Of a stretch of 8,905 nt of DNA, positions 1-5,683 are shown one piece after another; position 1 is the stretch's first letter, and every line of letters begins with the position of its first letter. The notes beneath the pieces were generated by a model. That model worked only from the letters and a program-made list of their open reading frames with translations, did no database searches and had not been told where the DNA came from. The position numbers and the translations under genes were made by a program. Origin of the DNA: an uncultured cyanobacterium (GTDB lineage Bacteria > Cyanobacteriota > Cyanobacteriia > PCC-6307 > Cyanobiaceae); the NCBI GenBank assembly GCA_903862155.1, contig CAIOXF010000170.1:1-8905 (forward strand), in the 5' to 3' direction.

Positions 1-715
1 GCAGCTGCAGCCGGGTGATCGGGCTGCGCAGGTCGTGGGCGATGCCGGCCAGCATCGTGGCGCGCTCCAGCCGCCCCTGCTCCAGCCGCTCCAGCATCGC
101 GTTGAACTGCTGGGTGAGCTCCCGCACGGCTGGGGTGCCGTTTTCCTCCAGCAGAGCTGGCCGGCTGTTGAGATCCACCGCCTTCACCAACTGGCGCAGC
201 CGCGCCAGGGGCCGGCGCACCTCCAGCTCCAGCACCAGGCTGCTGCCCACCAGCACCGCCGCCAGCAGCCCCAGGCTCAGCACGGGCCCGGGCGGCGGCC
301 ACAACCGGGCCCGGGGCAGGGGTGCGAACAGCCAGGCCGGCTCCAGACCCGACGGCAATTCCACCCACACTCCGGCCCTTGGCCCTGTCTGCACCACCTG
401 GCGCGGGCAGCCCCCCAGCTGCTGGCACAGCTCGGCTTGCAGTTGCGCCCCCTGGCGCAGGAGGTGCCTGGGCAGCGGAGCCTGCGGCGCCGGCGGTGTG
501 GCGGCCAGCTGCAGGCCGCTGATCTCCCCCACCGCATCGCGGGGCAACCGCTCCAGGGCCAGGTTGGCCAGGCGCAGGTTGTAGGCCGTGTCGCGTCCCA
601 GTCGCTTGAGGGCCGCCCGCTCCACCCGGGCCGCCAGCAGCAGCTGCAGCCCCAGCACGGTGGCCGTGCCGGCCAGCAGGGCCAGCACCACGGCTCGGGC
701 TCTGGCTGTGCTCAT
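1..715 (-). CDS. Sensor histidine kinase, EnvZ-like, 3' part missing at window edge
   Basis: Membrane sensor kinase; 238 codons are visible and the rest, including the ATP-binding domain, lies beyond the left edge. In order: a short basic N-terminus (STARAR), TM1 at about residues 8-29, an extracytoplasmic region of about 115 residues, TM2 at about 144-164, a HAMP-like linker at about 165-215 and the start of the dimerisation domain with the H-box AGIAHDLRSPITRLQL. H227 is the predicted phosphorylation site. This H-box type and its pairing with an OmpR-type regulator are typical of the EnvZ/OmpR class. The ATG at 715 overlaps the upstream regulator's stop codon (ATGA), which indicates translational coupling. 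The sensor region contains two cysteines, C97 and C103, six residues apart. The signal is not evident from the sequence. It is probably the cognate kinase of the adjacent regulator (inference). Confidence 0.88.
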   Translation of the reverse strand, partial: MSTARARAVVLALLAGTATVLGLQLLLAARVERAALKRLGRDTAYNLRLANLALERLPRDAVGEISGLQLAATPPAPQAPLPRHLLRQGAQLQAELCQQLGGCPRQVVQTGPRAGVWVELPSGLEPAWLFAPLPRARLWPPPGPVLSLGLLAAVLVGSSLVLELEVRRPLARLRQLVKAVDLNSRPALLEENGTPAVRELTQQFNAMLERLEQGRLERATMLAGIAHDLRSPITRLQL

Positions 716-1434
716 CGACGCGGCTGGCCGTCGGGCACGAACACGTAGCCGTAGCCCCACACCGTTTGGATCCAGCGGGGCCGCCGCGGATCGTCTTCGA
801 TCAGGCGCCGCAGCCGCGACACCTGCACGTCCATGCTGCGGCTGTCGGTGTCGCAGGCGGGGCCGCGGGCCAGCTCGATCAACCGCTCCCGCGACAGCGG
901 CCGCTGCGGATGGCTGGCGAAGGCCAGCAGCAGGCTGAACTCCCCGCTGGTGAGCTCCAGCGGCTGGCCATGGCGTGTGAGTTGGCGGGTGCTCGGATCG
1001 AGGGCAAAGGGTCCAAAGCGGATGGGCTCGGCCGCCTCGCGCGGGGCCCCCGTGGGTAGGGGCATCCGCCGCCGCAGCACCGCCTCGATCCGGGCGATCA
1101 GCTCCCGCGGCAAAAACGGTTTGCCCAGGTAGTCGTCGGCCCCCTGCTCCAGCCCGATGATCCGGTCCACCCCATCGGCCCGGGCCGTGAGCATCAGCAC
1201 CGGCAGGTCGTCGCCGCGGTCGCGCAGGCGCCGCAGCCAGCTCAGCCCGTCGTCGCCGGGCAGCATCAGATCCAGCACCACCAGATCGGGGCGCTGGCGC
1301 CCCAGCCAGGCCTCCAGCTGGCGGGTGTCGCCATGGCAGCGCACCTGATAGCCATGGCCCCCCAGCACCTCCGCCAGCAGGTCCTGCAGCTGGGGGTCGT
1401 CATCTACCACCCACACCGTGGCCCGCGCGCTCAT
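712..1434 (-). CDS. OmpR-family DNA-binding response regulator
   Basis: Two-component response regulator of 240 residues, the normal length for the OmpR/PhoB family. The receiver domain (about 1-120) has the acidic cluster D11-D13, the phosphoacceptor D55 in VVLDLMLPG, T83 in LMLTAR and K105 in LGKPF, so all switch residues are present. A linker leads to a winged-helix domain (about 137-236) with the RSMDVQVSRLRRLIEDD recognition-helix region and the QTVWGYGYVFVPDG C-terminal wing. That C-terminus closely resembles proteobacterial OmpR. The ATG overlaps the stop of the upstream GGDEF gene (ATGA), and its own stop overlaps the kinase start in the same way. Target genes cannot be read from the window. 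It is not evidently RpaA, RpaB or another named cyanobacterial regulator, so no symbol is given. Confidence 0.93.
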   Translation of the reverse strand: MSARATVWVVDDDPQLQDLLAEVLGGHGYQVRCHGDTRQLEAWLGRQRPDLVVLDLMLPGDDGLSWLRRLRDRGDDLPVLMLTARADGVDRIIGLEQGADDYLGKPFLPRELIARIEAVLRRRMPLPTGAPREAAEPIRFGPFALDPSTRQLTRHGQPLELTSGEFSLLLAFASHPQRPLSRERLIELARGPACDTDSRSMDVQVSRLRRLIEDDPRRPRWIQTVWGYGYVFVPDGQPRR

Positions 1435-2612
1435 TGATTGAGCACCTGGTTGCCCCCCTGCAGTTTCGCCTCGCGCAGGTTGCGGTCGGCCTGGGCCAGC
1501 AGGGCATTGAGGCCCCAGCCGGCCGGGCCACTGCTGCAGGCCATGCCGATCGAGATCGTGATCCGCGCCGTGTGGCCCTCCTCCACGGCCACCGGCGCCT
1601 TGGCCTGGCGGGCGCAGAGTGCCCGCAGCCGGTCGCCCTGCTCACTGCCCCCCAGCAGGGCCAGGCCGAACTGGTCGCCGGAGAGGCGCGCCAGCCATTC
1701 GCCCTCCCGCACCACCTCCCCCAGCGATGCCGCGAGGGCGGCCAGCAACCGATCGCCCGCCAGGTACCCGTGGCGGGCGTTGAACTCCTTGAAGTGATCC
1801 ACGCCGCAGATCGCCAGCACCACCGTGGTGCTCTCGCTGTGGTGCTGGGCCAGCCACTGGCTCACTGATTCAAGGAACGCATCCCGGTTCAGCAGGCCCG
1901 TGCAGGAGTCGACCCGGGCCAGGCGCACCAACTGGCGCATCAGCCGGGCCCGCACCACCAGCACCAGCCCGCCGCCACTCGCAACCAGCAGCACCAGCCC
2001 CGCCAACACGATCAGGCCACCGTTGATCGCGGCATGCTCGAGGTTGGGCCCTAGATCCATGCTGGTGATGAGCAGCCCGCCCTCCTCACGCCCGGCCACA
2101 CCGGCAAAGGTGAGCGGGGTGCGGGCCATGCTGATCAACCGGTCGCCGCCCATCCAGGGAATCGGCCCTGTGGTGCGGCTGAGGGGTGGCTGGCAGCGGG
2201 GATGCTGCCACCAGCTCCGTGCGGCAGGGAGGCACGGCCACACCGCATCCCAGCTGGCATTGCTGATCGGCTCCAACAGCTTGCGGGAAAACCGTTGGCC
2301 CACCAGCGCACTATCCGACGCGGCGATGATCTTCCCCCGCTGGTTCACCACGGCGGCCAGGGTGAGCTGGTTGGCGGCTGCGCTGATCTGCAACTTGCGC
2401 TGGATCTGGGTGAGCGGCAAACCGGTTGTGAGTTGCTCGAGCAGGTCGCGCTCCACGGCCTGGGCATCCACTTGCGCCTCCTGCAGTGCTGCCCCCGTTT
2501 GCAGCACGGCCACCATCAGTGCCAGCAGGGTGGCGGCCAGGCCCGAGCCGATCAGCGTGAGCCGCAGCAGCTCACGATCAACCCGCTGCTGCAGCGATGG
2601 CACCCTGCTCAT
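1431..2612 (-). CDS. Membrane GGDEF-domain protein (putative diguanylate cyclase, variant SGDQF active site)
   Basis: A 393-residue protein with TM1 at about 17-38, an extracytoplasmic sensor-like region at about 39-196, TM2 at about 197-221 and a GGDEF domain at about 232-393. Domain landmarks are DSCTGLLNR (235-243), the metal-site D272 in VDHFKEFN with N278, D287 in LAGD, and a signature that reads SGDQF (311-315) instead of GGDEF. The third-position aspartate is kept but the fourth-position glutamate is glutamine. The usual inhibitory RxxD is R302-E-G-E305. GGDEF proteins normally make cyclic di-GMP from two GTP at the inner membrane face; activity here is uncertain because of the substitutions. 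There is no EAL or HD-GYP domain. C127 and C140 lie in the extracytoplasmic part, close to several tryptophans. The gene starts 7 bp after the binding-protein stop and overlaps the regulator. Confidence 0.88.
   Translation of the reverse strand: MSRVPSLQQRVDRELLRLTLIGSGLAATLLALMVAVLQTGAALQEAQVDAQAVERDLLEQLTTGLPLTQIQRKLQISAAANQLTLAAVVNQRGKIIAASDSALVGQRFSRKLLEPISNASWDAVWPCLPAARSWWQHPRCQPPLSRTTGPIPWMGGDRLISMARTPLTFAGVAGREEGGLLITSMDLGPNLEHAAINGGLIVLAGLVLLVASGGGLVLVVRARLMRQLVRLARVDSCTGLLNRDAFLESVSQWLAQHHSESTTVVLAICGVDHFKEFNARHGYLAGDRLLAALAASLGEVVREGEWLARLSGDQFGLALLGGSEQGDRLRALCARQAKAPVAVEEGHTARITISIGMACSSGPAGWGLNALLAQADRNLREAKLQGGNQVLNQ
1443..1448 (-). promoter_or_regulatory. Ribosome-binding site of the response regulator
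   Basis: CAGGTG on the minus strand matches part of the anti-Shine-Dalgarno complement. It lies 8 nt before the ATG at 1434 and inside the 3' end of the upstream GGDEF gene. It supports this start and independent re-initiation at the ATGA overlap. Confidence 0.55.
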
Positions 2613-2619
2613 CGGTTGC

Positions 2620-3648
2620 TCAAGGCTTCAGGGCGTCTTGCACGGCCCGGTCGCTGACCTGGGGCATCACGCTCCCCTTGGGGCTTAGCCCCAGGGCGGT
2701 CTGCACCGAGTGCACATGGGCCAGGTTGCGCACCACCGGCCCGTTGGGAGCCAGCAGTTTGCGCTGCTCCTCCAGGCTGAAGTAGCGCAGCCCGCCTTCC
2801 GCTTTTGCAAACTCCTTGGGGGTGAGCCCTTCCCGCTGGGCCATCACGGCGATGGCGGCGGCCGGATCCGATTGGGCCAGGGCATGGGCCTGCTGCCACA
2901 CCCGCACCAGCCGGCTGATGCGCTGGGGGTTGCGCTCCAGTTCCCGTGGATCCACCACCAGCAGATCGAGGATCTCGCCAGGGGTCTCCTGGCTGCTGAA
3001 CAACGGCCGCGACACCCCCTTGCGGTTCACCATTTCGCTGAAGGGCGGATACACAGCGGCGGCCATCACCTCCCTCCGCTGCAGGGCTTCGGGCATCCGC
3101 TCCAGCGGCATGTTCACCAGCTGCACGTCGTTGAGGGTGAGGCCATGGCGCTGCAAGGCCAGCTCCAGCACATAGGGCCCGAGCGAGGAGAAGGTGACGG
3201 CCACCTTCTGGCCCCGCAAGGCCTCGATTGAGGCCACGCTGTTGTGCACGGCCAGCTGGTCGCCGCCGCTGGATTCATCCAGCACCAGCACCACGGCCGG
3301 GCAGCGGCTGGGGGTGCGGTTGCACAGATCCAGTAGCTCCACCGAACTGAGCTGCGCGACTGCGAACTGCTCCCGCAGATAGCCGTTGATCACGGCCTGC
3401 GGATCGGGGAGCTGCACGTTGGTGATTGCCAGCCCCTCCTTGCGATCCAGCCCCGTTTTGTAGGCCAGATAGAAGTATTCGTAAGAAGGCCAGCCCGAGA
3501 GGGGCACCTGGATCTGCTCTGGGCTACCCGGGCAGCCGCTGGTCAGCAAGGCCGTAGCAGTGGCGGTGGCAGCCGCGATCAGCAGTGAGAGAACCCGGGG
3601 CTTGCGGCCCTGAAGCCGGAGGGCCATCCCCATTAAGTCAGCCCCCAT
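2620..3648 (-). CDS. Orphan periplasmic substrate-binding lipoprotein, NitT/TauT (NMT1/SsuA-like) class
   Basis: A 342-residue solute-binding protein of the fold used by nitrate, sulfonate/taurine, bicarbonate and thiamine-precursor importers. An N-terminal basic stretch and hydrophobic core end in LLTSGC (34-39), a somewhat imperfect lipobox, so C39 is the likely lipidated residue of an inner-membrane lipoprotein. Family-type features follow: WPSYEYFYLAYKTGL (53-67), SSGGDQLAV (126-134), LRGQKVAVTFSSLGPY (144-159) and HGLTLNDVQLVNMP (168-181). Ligand identity cannot be read. C109 and C116 are the only cysteines besides the lipobox one. No permease or ATPase gene is adjacent; instead the gene is followed after 7 bp by a membrane GGDEF gene and then a two-component pair, which suggests a sensory rather than transport role. 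ATGs at residues 1, 6 and 8 are all possible starts; a start at 6 or 8 gives a more typical signal peptide. Confidence 0.85.
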   Translation of the reverse strand: MGADLMGMALRLQGRKPRVLSLLIAAATATATALLTSGCPGSPEQIQVPLSGWPSYEYFYLAYKTGLDRKEGLAITNVQLPDPQAVINGYLREQFAVAQLSSVELLDLCNRTPSRCPAVVLVLDESSGGDQLAVHNSVASIEALRGQKVAVTFSSLGPYVLELALQRHGLTLNDVQLVNMPLERMPEALQRREVMAAAVYPPFSEMVNRKGVSRPLFSSQETPGEILDLLVVDPRELERNPQRISRLVRVWQQAHALAQSDPAAAIAVMAQREGLTPKEFAKAEGGLRYFSLEEQRKLLAPNGPVVRNLAHVHSVQTALGLSPKGSVMPQVSDRAVQDALKP

Positions 3649-3704
3649 CGGGCCAGCTCACTGCGCCAACGCTAGGGAGGGCGCCCGGTTGTGGCAGCCG
3701 ACGC

Positions 3705-5081
3705 TCAGATCATCTGCTCGGGCTTCACCAGGCTGTCGAAGCTGTCGGCATCGATCTCGCCCAGCACCAGGGCGGCCTCCTTGAGGCTGAGTTGGTTGTT
3801 GTGGGCATGCTTGGCGATGGCGCTGGCCCGGTCGTAGCCAATGGCGGGGGTGAGGGCCGTCACCAGCATCAGGCTCTGGTCGAGCAGGGTGGCGATGCGC
3901 GCCTCGTTGGCCGTGAGGCCCTCGATGCAGAAGCGGCGGAAGCCGTCACAGCCCCCAGCCAGCAGCTCAATGCTCTCCAGCACGTTGCGGGCGATCACCG
4001 GCTTGAACACGTTCAGCTCGAAGTTGCCCTGGCTCGCGGCGAGCTGCATGGCGGTGTTGTTGCCCATCACCTGCACGGCCACCATCGTGAGGCTCTCGCA
4101 CTGGGTGGGGTTCACCTTGCCCGGCATGATCGAAGAGCCTGGTTCGTTCTCCGGGATCACCAGTTCCCCCAGGCCGCAGCGCGGACCGCTGGCCAGCCAG
4201 CGGATGTCGTTGGCAATTTTCATCAGCGAGCCCGCCAGCACGGTGAGGGCTCCGTGGGCCGCCGCCAGGGGCTCATGGCCCGCCAGGGCCTGGAACTTGT
4301 TGGGAGCGCTGGTGAAGGGCAAACCCACCCGCTCGGCCAAACGCTCGGCCACGGCCTCACCGAAGCCATGGGGAGTATTGAGGCCCGTGCCCACGGCTGT
4401 GCCGCCGATGGCCAGCTGCAGCACCTGGGGCATCGTGGCCCGCAGGCTCTCCAGCCCGAGCTCCAACTGGGCCACGTAGCCGCCGAACTCCTGCCCCAGG
4501 CTGAGGGGCACCGCGTCTTGGAGGTGGGTGCGGCCGATCTTGATGATCGAGGTGAACGCCTCGGCTTTGTTGCGTAGGGCGCTGATCAACCCCTCCACCG
4601 CCGGGATCAGGGTGCGCTGCAGCTCCACCGCCACGGCCACGTGCAAGGCCGCCGGGAAGGTGTCGTTGCTCGACTGGCTGAGGTTCACATGGTCGTTCGG
4701 GTGCACCGGGCTCTTGCTGCCCATCACCCCGCCCGAGGCTTCGATCGCCCGGTTGGCGATCACCTCGTTCACGTTCATGTTGGTTTGGGTGCCGGAGCCC
4801 GTCTGCCACACCTTCAGCGGGAACTCGGCATCCAGCGCGCCGCTGGCCACGTCCTCGGCGGCGGCCACGATCAGGACCGCCAGCTCCGGAGTGAGCTTGC
4901 CCTTGGCCTGGTTCACCTCGGCGCAGGCCGCCTTCAGCTGGCCGAAGGCATGCACCACCGCAGCCGGCATCAGCTGTCCAAAGGGGAAGAACTGGATCGA
5001 GCGCTGGGTTTGGGCACCCCAGTAGTGCTCGGCGGGCACCTCGATGGCGCCCATGCTGTCGGTTTCGATCCGGGTGGTCAC
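3705..5081 (-). CDS. fumC: Class II fumarate hydratase
   Basis: Interconverts fumarate and L-malate in the cytosol as part of the TCA pathway, and recycles fumarate released by purine and arginine synthesis. At 458 residues it has the usual length of iron-independent class II fumarases. Visible family motifs are GSGTQTNMNVNEVIANRA (95-112), the substrate-site SSND (137-140), GRTHLQDAVP (183-192) with H186 as the family's catalytic-pair histidine, and the fumarase/aspartase signature GSSIMPGKVNP (315-325) on the mobile active-site loop. The RPHNDHVN-type region appears here as HPNDHVN. The start is GTG, overlapping the TGA of the upstream thylakoid-protein gene (GTGA), and a strong GAGGTGG ribosome-binding site supports it. 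A 56-bp gap separates it from the binding-protein gene. Nothing looks truncated or missing. Confidence 0.97.
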   Translation of the reverse strand: MTTRIETDSMGAIEVPAEHYWGAQTQRSIQFFPFGQLMPAAVVHAFGQLKAACAEVNQAKGKLTPELAVLIVAAAEDVASGALDAEFPLKVWQTGSGTQTNMNVNEVIANRAIEASGGVMGSKSPVHPNDHVNLSQSSNDTFPAALHVAVAVELQRTLIPAVEGLISALRNKAEAFTSIIKIGRTHLQDAVPLSLGQEFGGYVAQLELGLESLRATMPQVLQLAIGGTAVGTGLNTPHGFGEAVAERLAERVGLPFTSAPNKFQALAGHEPLAAAHGALTVLAGSLMKIANDIRWLASGPRCGLGELVIPENEPGSSIMPGKVNPTQCESLTMVAVQVMGNNTAMQLAASQGNFELNVFKPVIARNVLESIELLAGGCDGFRRFCIEGLTANEARIATLLDQSLMLVTALTPAIGYDRASAIAKHAHNNQLSLKEAALVLGEIDADSFDSLVKPEQMI

Positions 5082-5644
5082 TGGTTCACCACCTCGGCGT
5101 TGAGCTCGTTGAAGCTGCGCAGGTTGCCGCCGGCAAGCTCAGCCGGTAGCTCGATGCCGGTGGCCTTGCTCACCGCCTCGTTGATGCGCAGCAGTGACAC
5201 CTGGCCGCTTTCATCGAGCAGCACCTTGCCCTCAGGGCTGAACACCACCACCTGGGGGAGCAGGCCCTTCCAGTAACGGGCTGGATCGGTGGGGCCCTGG
5301 CTGTCGCGGTTCTGCAGCGCGTCGGTGGTGAGCGGGATCAGCTCGATCTGGTTCCCCCAGAGCCGCTGCAGCTCCGACACCACCGGCGAGAACTGCTTGC
5401 TGGAGCTGTCGTCGTCGAGGTAGTACACCACCACGGCGGCCCGATGGTCGGCGAGGGCCTGCACCAGGGAGCTGCGGGGCGGCACCAGGGAGCCGTTGCC
5501 GGCGTAGAGGGCGTAGATGTTGCCGTCGTAGTTGTTGTTGGTGAGCGAGGCCTGGGCCGGGCCTGCCGTCAGGCCCAGCTGGAGGCCGAGCGTCAGCAGC
5601 AGAACCAGCAGCGGGCGAACAAAAGCGGCGGCAACGCGGGGCAA
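5078..5644 (-). CDS. Slr1796-like thylakoid lumen thioredoxin-fold protein (photosystem I accumulation factor family)
   Basis: A 188-residue exported protein. The signal peptide has a basic n-region, a leucine-rich core (about 11-27) and an AQA|S cleavage site after residue 32. The mature start SLTNNNYDGNIYALYAGNGS followed by LVPP is the pattern I recall for cyanobacterial Slr1796-type proteins, annotated as thylakoid membrane photosystem I accumulation factors. The rest reads as a thioredoxin fold: strand VVVYYL (71-76), DDDSSSKQF (77-85) where CxxC would normally sit, and a cis-proline-like P130 in LLPQVVVF. The protein contains no cysteine at all, so a disulfide-exchange role is unlikely and a scaffold or assembly role is more plausible. 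The start is TTG with no clear ribosome-binding site; no ATG or GTG is in frame nearby. The stop overlaps the fumC start, suggesting co-translation. Confidence 0.82.
   Translation of the reverse strand: MPRVAAAFVRPLLVLLLTLGLQLGLTAGPAQASLTNNNYDGNIYALYAGNGSLVPPRSSLVQALADHRAAVVVYYLDDDSSSKQFSPVVSELQRLWGNQIELIPLTTDALQNRDSQGPTDPARYWKGLLPQVVVFSPEGKVLLDESGQVSLLRINEAVSKATGIELPAELAGGNLRSFNELNAEVVNQ
5089..5095 (-). promoter_or_regulatory. Ribosome-binding site fixing the GTG start of fumC
   Basis: GAGGTGG on the minus strand is a strong anti-Shine-Dalgarno match 7 nt upstream of the GTG at 5081. It lies inside the last codons of the upstream gene. It decides in favour of the non-ATG start that overlaps the preceding stop codon. 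Confidence 0.7.
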
Positions 5645-5683
5645 GGGGCCGGGGCGAATCGGGCCATTGTGGCGCTCGCGGCG

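Noticed and set aside
1825..2688. Plus-strand frame opposite the GGDEF gene
   Set aside because: Ser/Arg-rich shadow translation; the minus strand encodes a coherent two-TM GGDEF protein.
3662..3685. Possible hairpin (GCGCC/GGCGC arms) and TAGCGT -10-like box in the fumC/binding-protein gap
   Set aside because: The stem is only 5 bp with a 12-nt loop and no T-run, so it is not a convincing terminator; TAGCGT is a weak match with no -35, so a promoter cannot be claimed.
3585..4577. Long plus-strand open frame opposite fumC
   Set aside because: fumC on the minus strand is a clear full-length enzyme; the plus-strand translation has no recognisable motifs.
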